Assembly (NCBI GenBank): GCA_026786045.1
Contig: JAJAYV010000310.1
Span: 1-8,491 of the forward strand
DNA length: 8,491 bases
Origin: Frankiaceae bacterium
Lineage (GTDB): Bacteria > Actinomycetota > Actinomycetes > Mycobacteriales > SCTD01
Direction of reading: 5' to 3'
Part shown: positions 1 through 6,132 of the stretch, piece by piece
How positions within the stretch are numbered: position 1 is the stretch's first letter
Layout of the letters: each line of letters starts with the position of its first letter
Position numbers and translations under genes: made by a program
The notes under the pieces: generated by a model
Told to the model about the DNA's origin: nothing
Database searches by the model: none
Seen by the model: the letters and a program-made list of their open reading frames with translations, nothing else

Positions 1-322
1 CCAGCTCGAGCTCGTCCACATCGACCGCCCCGCCGGCCTGCTGGCAGAACGCGATGAGCGGGTCGTGGGGCGTGACATCGAGCGCTAGCTCTGGCGGTGT
101 CGCGACACGAGGTACGGCTGCAGCTGTGGGCTCGGGCCGGCCCCGACGTCGGCCGCGCAGACGCCAGCGGCCGCCAACACCGTCGCCCGCGTCGCCGTCC
201 GTTGCCTGCTTAAGGTCGGCAGCGGCCACCACGGCTGACGCGCCGGCTCCCGGCGTTCCCCCGGCCGCAGGAGCAGCACCGGCCTGCAGCCCAGTCCGCA
301 GCTGCGAGCTCGTCTCCGTCAT
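1..322 (-). CDS. N-terminal part of a probable GAF/PP2C-type sensor phosphatase (runs off left edge)
   Basis: The minus strand is open from an ATG at 322 to the window edge, giving 107 residues without a stop. A purine-rich GGTGGGGGGG lies a few bases upstream and could serve as ribosome binding site. Residues 1-50 are Ala/Gly-rich and look disordered, and residues 52-63 are strongly basic. From about residue 76 the sequence becomes domain-like: PPELALDVTPHDPL, then IAFCQQAGGAVDVDEL. From memory this resembles the stretch leading into the GAF domain of actinobacterial SpoIIE/PP2C-family serine/threonine phosphatases, which usually continues with a DSPA-like segment and a GAF fold. The catalytic part would lie outside the window, so the enzyme class is inference. 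Third positions are almost all G or C, and this supports the frame over overlapping ones. The gene is divergent from the large regulator at 455, with 132 bases between the starts, so the two may share a control region. Confidence 0.65.
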   Translation of the reverse strand, partial: MTETSSQLRTGLQAGAAPAAGGTPGAGASAVVAAADLKQATDGDAGDGVGGRWRLRGRRRGRPEPTAAAVPRVATPPELALDVTPHDPLIAFCQQAGGAVDVDELEL

Positions 323-441
323 CGCACCCCCCCACCGCCGACCCCCGCGCGACCGTTGTCGCGCTGGGCGACCATCGCAGGGGACCGTCCGGGAATCGTT
401 ACGGAGTTCCACGGCTACGGCAAGAGCCGGACGGCACTGCG

Positions 442-447
442 TACGTT
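442..447 (+). promoter_or_regulatory. Possible -10 element for leaderless transcription of the regulator
   Basis: TACGTT fits the actinobacterial TANNNT -10 consensus and ends seven bases before the GTG at 455. No Shine-Dalgarno sequence precedes that GTG. This spacing would place the transcript start on the start codon itself. No convincing -35 hexamer is visible at 16-18 bases upstream, so the call is weak. Confidence 0.3.
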
Positions 448-454
448 GGCCCTC

Positions 455-3304
455 GTGAGCCCGCTCCGCGTCGCGCTGCTCGGCGCACCGCGCGTCGAGT
501 ACGGCGGGCAGCCCGTCGGCTTCGACACCCGCAAGGCGACCGCCCTCCTGGCCTACCTCGCGGTCACCGGGCACCCGCACAGCCGCGACACCCTCGGCGC
601 GCTGCTGTGGCCGGAGCAGGACGCGACGCAGGCGCGTGGTGCCCTGCGCCGGACGATGTCCGTGCTCAACGCCGCCACCGGCGGGCACACGCTCATCGCC
701 GACCGCTCCAGCGTGGCGCTGCGCCCGCAGGCCCAGCCCTGGCTGGACGTCGACGAGTTCTCGGCGCTGGCCGGCTGCAGCACCCATGGGCACGACCGGG
801 AGACGTCCTGCGCGCGGTGTGTCGCGGACCTGACGGCTGCTGCGGCCCTGTACCGAGGCGACTTCCTCGCCGGCTTCGCCGTCCGGGCCTGCCCCGACTT
901 CGACGACTGGCAGGAGTTCCAGGCGCAAGGCCTGCGTCAGCAGCTGGCGCAGGTCCTGGAGCGACTGTCGGCCGCGCTCGTCGCTGCAGGGCCCGCGGAG
1001 GCTGCTGTCGAGCCGGCCCGCCGCTGGCTGGCACTCGACCCGCTGCACGAGCCGGCGCACGTCCTGCTGATGCGCTTGTACGCGCAGACCGGTCAGAGGT
1101 CGGCGGCGGTGCGGCAGTACCGCGAGTGCGTGGGGGTGCTGCACCGCGAGCTGCAGGTGCCGCCGCTGTCCTCGACGACGGACCTGGACGCCGCGATCCG
1201 CGCCGGCCGGCTGTCTCCCGTGGCACCAGGGCTTCTCGGGGCGCCTGCGCTCCCTGCACTCGCGGCCGATCGCGCACCTGCGGCGCCACTGGTAGGTCGG
1301 GCACGCGAGGTGGCGCTGCTGGTCGAGGCGGCCCGGACGACGACCACTCCGGGCCGGCTGGTGGTCCTGACCGGAGAGGCCGGTGTCGGCAAGACCCGTC
1401 TGATCAGCGAGCTGGCCAGCGGGGGTGTCGTGGCAGCGCGGTGCCACGAGGGTGAGGACGGGGTGGCCTTCGGTGTCATCACCGAGCTGCTGCGGGCGGT
1501 CCTGGCCAGGGAGCCTGCGGCCTTCGATCGCCTGCCCCCGGCGTGGCAGGCCGAGGTCGGTCGGCTGGTCCCGGAGGCGGCCGGTCGAGCGGTCCCGGAG
1601 CCGCCGCCGCTCGACTCGCCAGGTGCCCAGGGCCGGTTCTGCGCAGCTCTGGTGGCGGCCCTCGCCGCCGGCGCAGGCAGACGGCGCGCCGTCCTCGCTG
1701 TCGAGGACCTGCAGTGGTCGGACGCGAGCTCGCTAGGGGTGCTGGCCTACCTCGTCCGCCGGCTTCGCGACCTGCCGGTCGTGGTGGTCCTCACCTGGCG
1801 GACGGAACCAGCGGCCCCCGCGCGACTCCTGGTCACGGCGGTCGCCGCCGCTGCGCGGGACGGCGTCGCCAGCCGTCTGGAGCTCCAGCGACTGGACCGT
1901 GCCGCCGTCGCCGAGCTCGCCGAGGCTGCCCTGCCTGTCCCACCCACCCCGGAGGTGGTGTCACGACTGTGGCAGGAGACAGGCGGGCTGCCGCTGTTCG
2001 TCACCGAGTACCTCGACGCCTTCCGCACAAGCGGATCAGTCCCGGCGGACGGGCAGTGGCAGCTGCCGGGCGGGGTGCGGGACCTGCTCGAGGGTCGGCT
2101 CGGCCGGCTGAGCGAGATGACCCTGCAGGTGCTCGCGGCGGCCTCCGTGCTCGACCCCGACATCCGGCCGCGGCTGCTCCGTGCCACCAGCGGCAGAGGC
2201 GAGGAGGAGGTGGTCGCAGCCCTCGAGGAGTCGTTCAGCGGCGGCATCCTCGTCGAGGGCCACTCCCCCGCCGCGACCTACGCGTTCAGCCAGGAGGCGC
2301 TGCGCCGACTGGTCTACGACGGTACGTCCCTCGCCCGCCGGCGGCTGCTGCACAGCCGCGCCGGGGACGCGCTGGCCGACGAGCGCGGGCCGCAGGACGT
2401 CGCCGCCGCAGTGGCCAGCCACCTGCGCCTGGCCGGACGGGATGCCGACAGCGCCGAGTGGTCGTGGCGCGCCGCCCAACGCGCGCTCCAGCTGTACGCG
2501 CACACCGAGGCGCTCGAGCACCTGACCGCCGCCACCGCGCTCGGCTACCCGGGCCCTGTGGTGCAGCAGGCTCTCGGCGACGTCCTGACCGTGCTGGGGC
2601 ACTACCGCGAAGCGCTGCTGGCCTACGACCGGGCCGTAGCCGCCTGCGCCCCCGGGAACGAGGCGACGTCGGCGGCACTCGAGCACCGCCTCGCCGGGGT
2701 GCACCACCGGCTGGGAGCGTGGGAGCTGGCCGACAGCCACCTGGCCACCGCCCTGGAGCTGCTGTCCGCGGTCGAGGAGCCCAGCCTGCGCGCCCGGGTG
2801 CTCGCTGACAGCGCCCTCGTCGGCTATCGCCGAGGGGATGCCGGCGACGCCGCGAGGATCGGGGCCATGGCCCTTGACGCGGCGACGGCGGCCCAGGACG
2901 ACGCCGCGCTGGCGCAGGTTCACGACGTGCTGGGGGTGCTCGCCTTGGACAGGGCGGATCTCGTGGCCGGCGAGCGGCACCTGCGGCAGAGCCTGAGCCA
3001 TGCCGGCCGGCTGGCGGACCTGGGCCCCCGCGTCGCCGCCACGAACAACCTCGCACTCCTGCGCGAGGCCGCGGGGCAGCCGGCCGAGGCTCTAGACCTG
3101 GCGCGCGAGGCCCTGAAACTGGGGCTTGCGCACGGCGACCGGCACCGCGCTGCGGCACTCCACACGAACCTCGCCGACCTGTTGCACGGTGCCGGGCAGG
3201 CGGCCGAGGCCCGCGAGCACCTCACCGCGGCCGCCAGGCTGTTCGCGGATGTGGATGACGCGTCACTGCGACGCCCGGAGATCTGGAAGCTCACCCGCTG
3301 GTGA
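455..3304 (+). CDS. AfsR/SARP-like regulator: winged helix, BTAD, AAA ATPase and TPR domains
   Basis: This is a 949-residue signalling ATPase of the AfsR/BTAD class, which normally acts as a cytoplasmic transcriptional regulator. Residues 4-90 resemble an OmpR-type winged helix (RVALLGAPRVEYGG, then FDTRKATALLAYLAV). Residues 96-250 form a BTAD helical-repeat domain (LYRGDFLAGF near 132-141; RLYAQTGQRSAAVRQYRE). The AAA module starts near 277 (APLVGRAREVALL), with Walker A GEAGVGKT at 307-314 and Walker B AVLAVEDLQW around 412-421. Residues about 680-935 are Ala-rich TPR-like helical repeats, and the protein ends WKLTRW with no LuxR-type helix-turn-helix. A Cys/His cluster (C108, H111, H113, C119, C122) sits inside the BTAD domain. 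I prefer the GTG at 455 because homology begins right after it. The frame stays open back to a TTG at 356, and TTG 446 is also possible. It is divergent from the putative phosphatase, and its target genes cannot be read here. Confidence 0.9.
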   Translation: MSPLRVALLGAPRVEYGGQPVGFDTRKATALLAYLAVTGHPHSRDTLGALLWPEQDATQARGALRRTMSVLNAATGGHTLIADRSSVALRPQAQPWLDVDEFSALAGCSTHGHDRETSCARCVADLTAAAALYRGDFLAGFAVRACPDFDDWQEFQAQGLRQQLAQVLERLSAALVAAGPAEAAVEPARRWLALDPLHEPAHVLLMRLYAQTGQRSAAVRQYRECVGVLHRELQVPPLSSTTDLDAAIRAGRLSPVAPGLLGAPALPALAADRAPAAPLVGRAREVALLVEAARTTTTPGRLVVLTGEAGVGKTRLISELASGGVVAARCHEGEDGVAFGVITELLRAVLAREPAAFDRLPPAWQAEVGRLVPEAAGRAVPEPPPLDSPGAQGRFCAALVAALAAGAGRRRAVLAVEDLQWSDASSLGVLAYLVRRLRDLPVVVVLTWRTEPAAPARLLVTAVAAAARDGVASRLELQRLDRAAVAELAEAALPVPPTPEVVSRLWQETGGLPLFVTEYLDAFRTSGSVPADGQWQLPGGVRDLLEGRLGRLSEMTLQVLAAASVLDPDIRPRLLRATSGRGEEEVVAALEESFSGGILVEGHSPAATYAFSQEALRRLVYDGTSLARRRLLHSRAGDALADERGPQDVAAAVASHLRLAGRDADSAEWSWRAAQRALQLYAHTEALEHLTAATALGYPGPVVQQALGDVLTVLGHYREALLAYDRAVAACAPGNEATSAALEHRLAGVHHRLGAWELADSHLATALELLSAVEEPSLRARVLADSALVGYRRGDAGDAARIGAMALDAATAAQDDAALAQVHDVLGVLALDRADLVAGERHLRQSLSHAGRLADLGPRVAATNNLALLREAAGQPAEALDLAREALKLGLAHGDRHRAAALHTNLADLLHGAGQAAEAREHLTAAARLFADVDDASLRRPEIWKLTRW

Positions 3305-3345
3305 CCGGCCGCCGCGCTATGACCGGGCGCTGAGCGTACGGCGGG

Positions 3346-3777
3346 TCAGCCGTTCATCTGGGCGTCCGCGGCCTCCTGGTCGTACGCCAACAGGTAGGTG
3401 GCGGACACCAGGCCGTCGGGGGTGACCTCGTCGACGAGCGTCCATCTGGTCGTCGCGGTACGGCCCTGGATCGTCGACGTCGCGTCATAGACCGCGACCG
3501 CATGCTGGTCGGTGGCCATCATGTCCAGCACGTTCATGGTGTAGGTGAACTCGGTGAGCTCCATGAGCTTGCCGAACATCGCGGAGATCTCCTCCCAGCC
3601 GCGGTGGGTGCCGGCCAGCGGGTTCGAGCCGCCGTTGATCCAGGTGGCGTCCGGTGTCATGGACGCTCGAACGGCATCAAGGTCGCCGGCGGCGAACGCG
3701 GCGAAGGCCGCGCGCATCCTGCCGACGTTGGGGTGCTCACTGGCGGTCGTGCTGACGTCCGGGTGTGTTGTGGTCAT
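3346..3777 (-). CDS. SnoaL-like / NTF2-fold family protein
   Basis: A 143-residue protein of the SnoaL-like polyketide-cyclase / nuclear transport factor 2 superfamily, small cone-shaped alpha+beta proteins that act as isomerases, hydrolases or ligand binders. Visible family features are the N-terminal helix RMRAAFAAFAAGDLDAVRA (20-38), the turn MTPDATWINGGSNPLAG (40-56) typical of the first strand and loop, the GWEEISAMFGKL helix (60-71), and beta strands ending TTRWTLVDEV and LVSATYLLAYD. The ATG at 3777 is chosen because GAGAGG lies about seven bases upstream and the family's N-terminal helix starts soon after. The frame continues upstream to 4161, but that part is not SnoaL-like and is described separately as debris. 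The gene converges on the regulator with 41 bases between stops. The substrate is unknown. Confidence 0.88.
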   Translation of the reverse strand: MTTTHPDVSTTASEHPNVGRMRAAFAAFAAGDLDAVRASMTPDATWINGGSNPLAGTHRGWEEISAMFGKLMELTEFTYTMNVLDMMATDQHAVAVYDATSTIQGRTATTRWTLVDEVTPDGLVSATYLLAYDQEAADAQMNG

Positions 3778-3932
3778 GAGTGGGCCTCTCGTCCGTGGCC
3801 CGCGCCGAAGGCCGGGACCGGCGAAGACGCTCCTCCCGATCGCCGCGGGCCGCAAGGTCCGGACGGACGAGTTCGTCGGTCCCCCGCGACGTGCCGGTGG
3901 AGGTCGCCTGCCGAACGGCGACGCGTACGTGC

Positions 3933-4161
3933 TCATGAGCATCCTCCACAGCGGGGAACGTCGGGGCGCTCGTAGCCCGAGACGGTGCTCCAGTTCTGGA
4001 CGAGCTTCAGGAAGGCCGCCTCGGCTCCCAACGTCTGCCCCGATCAGCGGCGGGCCGACCAAGTCACCGTGCTGCAGACCCGGGCCGCTGGCGGGGTTGA
4101 CGCACGGCTTCGTCGCCACGACGTCGTCCCACAGCAGTCCCGACAACGGCCGCATCCTCAT
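3933..4161 (-). pseudogene. Frame-broken coding remnant of unknown family
   Basis: Minus-strand sequence with coding-like third-position GC that moves from frame to frame. From the ATG at 4161 to about 4040 the frame reads SGLLWDDVVATKP, VNPASGPGLQHGDL and GPPLIGAD. Past about 4037 the coding signal continues in another frame as LGAEAAFLKLVQNWSTVSGY, which ends at a TGA at 3935-3933. A third frame, about 3960 down to 3737, reads VEDAHEHVRVAVRQATSTG and overlaps the SnoaL-like gene's start. No single frame spans the region. I read it as a decayed gene with one or two small indels, although sequencing error is a possible alternative. I do not recognise the family. Its first ATG overlaps the ATG of the aldo/keto reductase remnant on the other strand, within a TCATGA palindrome. 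Confidence 0.5.
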
Positions 4162-4276
4162 GACCCTCTCCCCCGCACCCTCGGCACCACGTCCCCACTG
4201 ACCGTCCCCGCCCTCGGCCTTGGCTGCATGGGCATGTCAGTCCTACGGCGCACCCGACGAGGCCAGCCGGTCTTGA
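4160..4276 (+). pseudogene. 5' remnant of an aldo/keto reductase gene, frameshifted and truncated
   Basis: From 4174 the plus strand reads RTLGTTSPLTVPALGLGCMG followed by MS, a clear match to the N-terminus of NADPH-dependent aldo/keto reductases (first beta strand and the GLGCMGMS motif). The expected continuation, SYGAPDEAS, is present but in the next frame, beginning at 4241. The base G4240 is out of register, and this second frame then meets a TGA at 4274-4276. The ATG at 4160 is also out of frame with the RTLG segment, implying a second indel. The catalytic Asp/Tyr/Lys/His region and the rest of the roughly 300-residue barrel are missing. This is a dead gene fragment. Confidence 0.75.
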
Positions 4277-4277
4277 C

Positions 4278-4574
4278 CACCCCCACCCGCTCCGACGAGC
4301 TCAGCGTCCGGCCGAGGAGCTTTTCGTACTCGGCGATTTTCGGGCCGGCCTCAGCGTCAGTGCTGGCGGCGCGTTTGCTCCACAATCCGGCTACCAGACC
4401 GCGCCATCGTACATTCGAAGAATGCACATGTCTGCAGCTCCCAGGCCTTGGCATGAAAGAGCTTGACTTGGTCGCGAAAGCACGGTCAATGGCGGTATCA
4501 AAACGGCTAGTCACGGGCAGGAGCAGTCAACACAAGGCAATGTGCAGCACAAAAACATTTTCGGCGGGCGACGG
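4278..4574. other. No supported gene; lower-GC debris
   Basis: No convincing gene is visible between the reductase remnant and the toxin stop. A hand count gives about 53% G+C over 4381-4560, clearly below the flanking coding regions. On the minus strand, about 4390 down to 4265, one frame has coding-like third positions and reads LWSKRAASTDAEAGPKIAEY then EKLLGRTLSSSERV. This is only weakly suggestive of a protein fragment. No terminal inverted repeats or target duplications are seen. Confidence 0.4.
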
Positions 4575-5000
4575 TCAGCGGCGACGGCGCGGCCCGGCGC
4601 CCAGGGCTGAGACCGCGGCTGCCAACGCCTGCGCCACCTGAGCATCGGCAGGGGGCTCACCCAGCTCGTCGCAGCACGGTGGCTTGGTTCGCTCCTCGGC
4701 GGGGACCGCTACCGCGACCGCGGCCAGGAGCAACTCGTAGACATCAAGCGCCGACCGGTCGTGCGGGCCGACAGCAAGGATGACGGCATGTTCGGGCGCC
4801 GGCCACGCGGTCAGCAGCCTGTCGCTGCCGTACAGGTGGCGACAGCACACATGATTCAGCGGAGCCCCCGCAAGTCGGTACCCGGCCTGCTTGCAGCCGT
4901 GCCCCATCAAAGCCTCGATGGCGCGGCGGGCGGCCTGGGCTCGTTGCCCACGCAGGCCAGCGAGCTGCCGCTCGGCCGTGCGCGTCAGGTCGACGTCGAC
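4575..5000 (-). CDS. RelE/ParE-like toxin of a type II toxin-antitoxin pair; start codon unclear
   Basis: The frame encodes about 141 residues beginning VDVDLTRTAERQLAGLRGQR, followed by a long helix ARRAIEAL, GYRLAG, a strand-rich core with HLYGSDRLLTAW, and AVILAVGPHDRSALDVYELL. That order (basic helical N-terminus, G.RL.G turn, terminal 'vG.Hdrs.vY' strand) is typical of RelE/ParE-fold toxins, which cleave ribosome-bound mRNA or inhibit gyrase. The C-terminal extension (TKPPCCDELGEPPADA, ending in four arginines) is longer than the core fold. Coding-like third positions begin around 5000-5010, next to a GGAAGG, but the codons there are ATC and GTC, not ATG, GTG or TTG. A CTG lies at 4988 and the first TTG/ATG is at 4910/4907, which would remove about 30 residues. 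The start may be mutated, non-canonical or reached by frameshift. It overlaps the antitoxin's 3' end by about 16 bases, consistent with an operon. Confidence 0.65.
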   Translation of the reverse strand, partial: VDVDLTRTAERQLAGLRGQRAQAARRAIEALMGHGCKQAGYRLAGAPLNHVCCRHLYGSDRLLTAWPAPEHAVILAVGPHDRSALDVYELLLAAVAVAVPAEERTKPPCCDELGEPPADAQVAQALAAAVSALGAGPRRRR

Positions 5001-5458
5001 GATCGCCTTCCGGAGGGCGGGAGGAGGTCGTCCAGGCTCGCCCGGTCGAGCCGGCGAACCCGGCCGGCGGCCACGTCGCCCACACCGTCGGTGACATCCG
5101 TGCCGACAAGGACCCCGCGATCGCGAAGCACCCGAAGGACGTCGGCCAGCAGGTGCCGGTCACCTCGATGGCGGCGCAGCTCGTCCACAACGGACTTGGC
5201 CGCGGCCAGCGACATCACGCCGACGCGAAGCGGGCTCGAGCCGACAACAGCCTGCAACGCACCCGCCGCGATCCACGCGCGCACCGTCGGGATCGATACG
5301 CCGAGCACCTGAGCCGCCTCGCCGACCTTGGCTCCGCGGTCCCTGTCGGCCACGTGCTGACGCACAGCATCCAAAGCCTGACGGCGCACGGCATCTTGCT
5401 CGTCGTCGGCGAGCCGCTGCAGCGCAAGGAGATCTTCAACGACACCGGGCAGGGACAT
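4985..5458 (-). CDS. HTH-domain antitoxin / transcriptional repressor
   Basis: A 157-residue DNA-binding protein. Residues 5-40 form a charged amphipathic helical segment. Residues 44-68 (KVGEAAQVLGVSIPTVRAWI, then AAGAL) form a MerR/excisionase-like helix-turn-helix with the usual A..LGVS..TVR pattern. The remainder alternates helices and short strands, with a basic C-terminus. It lies directly upstream of, and overlaps, the RelE/ParE-like frame, so it most likely neutralises that toxin and represses the shared promoter. I chose the ATG at 5458 over a GTG at 5473 because a -35/-10 pair places the transcript start on this ATG, and no Shine-Dalgarno sequence is visible for either. It could instead be a stand-alone regulator, but the overlap with the toxin frame argues for an antitoxin. 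Confidence 0.75.
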   Translation of the reverse strand: MSLPGVVEDLLALQRLADDEQDAVRRQALDAVRQHVADRDRGAKVGEAAQVLGVSIPTVRAWIAAGALQAVVGSSPLRVGVMSLAAAKSVVDELRRHRGDRHLLADVLRVLRDRGVLVGTDVTDGVGDVAAGRVRRLDRASLDDLLPPSGRRSSTST

Positions 5459-5464
5459 ACCGCA

Positions 5465-5492
5465 ACGGTACACGCCAACTTTCGAATATCAA
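5465..5492 (-). promoter_or_regulatory. Predicted leaderless promoter of the toxin-antitoxin pair
   Basis: On the minus strand, TTGATA (5492-5487) is separated by 16 bases from TACCGT (5470-5465), and six more bases lead to the ATG at 5458. The -35 matches TTGACA at five of six positions and the -10 fits TANNNT. The spacing puts the transcript start at the start codon. Confidence 0.45.
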
Positions 5493-5506
5493 GGCATATC
5501 TGAAAG
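5479..5506. promoter_or_regulatory. Imperfect dyad, candidate antitoxin operator
   Basis: CTTTC (5479-5483) and GAAAG (5502-5506) form inverted arms. Each inner flank carries an ATATC, though these two copies are direct rather than inverted. The dyad spans the predicted -35 hexamer of the antitoxin gene, where an autorepressor would be expected to bind. The arms are short, so the call is tentative. Confidence 0.35.
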
Positions 5507-5665
5507 CTCTCTTATCAGTGCCCGCCGCGGGACGCGCCACTGTCTAGCCGGGACTACGCAGCGGAACGGAAGGCGCCGATACCGCGTCCCATGGCCGTGA
5601 AGAAGTCCACCCAAGCAGTTGCCACCTCCATCGACGCGACCGGTCACGACTGGGAAGGTGGACAA

Positions 5666-5944
5666 GTGGCGGCACACGACGACGACGGCATGACCGCGGG
5701 CTCAGGCTGGTTGGCTCCGTGGCTTGCTACCGCGCTCGGCTGGGGCTCCGTCCCGCTCCTCTTCTTGTCGCCCCTCTCCTTCGTCCTCTCCGGCTGCCTG
5801 GTTGCTGCTGCCGGGATGACGGCTCTGACCGTGTTCACCGACGAGCACGCCGACGTTCCCCGCAGATTGGTTGCGATGCTCGGACTGCTGGGCGGCGCAA
5901 CAGCCGTTGCGCTCACGGTGCTGCCCTTCGTGCTCCAGGGCTGA
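5666..5944 (+). CDS. Small membrane protein with two predicted transmembrane helices, unknown function
   Basis: A 92-residue protein with an acidic N-terminus (HDDD at 4-7) and two hydrophobic stretches: residues about 29-57 (VPLLFLSPLSFVLSGCLVAA onward) and 68-90 (LVAMLGLLGGATAVALTVLP). They are joined by a short polar loop, TDEHADVPRR. This predicts an inner-membrane hairpin with the loop on one face. The GTG at 5666 is preferred because GGAAGGTGG lies about four bases before it. An in-frame ATG at 5591 would add 25 polar residues but has no Shine-Dalgarno sequence, and ATG 5690 is another option. No family is recognised. It is transcribed away from the antitoxin gene, and no neighbour suggests a role. 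Confidence 0.6.
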   Translation: MAAHDDDGMTAGSGWLAPWLATALGWGSVPLLFLSPLSFVLSGCLVAAAGMTALTVFTDEHADVPRRLVAMLGLLGGATAVALTVLPFVLQG

Positions 5945-6022
5945 GAGCGCGACTGCCGTGGCCCGCACATCGCAGAGGTGGCACCGTCTGCCCGCGGCGC
6001 CTGAGAGGAGTAGATGCCGATA

Positions 6023-6046
6023 GCCGCTGGGAAACCCCCTGGCGGC
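6023..6046. terminator. GC-rich stem-loop, possible terminator of the small membrane protein gene
   Basis: GCCGC (6023-6027) pairs with GCGGC (6042-6046) and GGG (6029-6031) with CCC (6037-6039) around an A-rich loop. It lies about 80 bases after the stop at 5944 and before the epimerase start. There is no T-tract, so termination activity is uncertain. Confidence 0.3.
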
Positions 6047-6070
6047 CCGAGCGCCGACAACCGGTGACCA

Positions 6071-6113
6071 CGACCAGGCGGCGTTTCTTCACCCTCGGAA
6101 GGGGCGCTGGTCG
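6071..6113. promoter_or_regulatory. Inverted repeat upstream of the epimerase gene
   Basis: CGACCAG (6071-6077) and CTGGTCG (6107-6113) are perfect seven-base inverted arms separated by 29 bases, ending 19 bases before the epimerase GTG. It could be an operator or a leader structure. The wide spacing makes a chance occurrence possible. Confidence 0.25.
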
Positions 6114-6120
6114 CTACCCG

Positions 6121-6126
6121 TAGCCT
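6121..6126 (+). promoter_or_regulatory. Possible -10 element for leaderless epimerase transcript
   Basis: TAGCCT fits TANNNT and ends six bases before the GTG at 6133, which has no Shine-Dalgarno sequence. No clear -35 is seen. Confidence 0.25.
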
Positions 6127-6132
6127 GCGCTG

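Noticed and set aside
54..458. 134-codon plus-strand frame before the regulator
   Set aside because: Composition is Pro/Ser/Arg-rich without domains, and it is antisense to a better-supported minus-strand gene starting at 322.
607..2808. Long alternative frames inside the regulator gene (both strands)
   Set aside because: They are Arg/Gly/Ala-rich shadows of the AfsR-like gene with no domain similarity.
3778..4161. N-terminal extension of the SnoaL-like protein to the ATG at 4161
   Set aside because: The extension is unlike the family. The ATG at 3777 has its own ribosome binding site, and the coding signal upstream moves to other frames.
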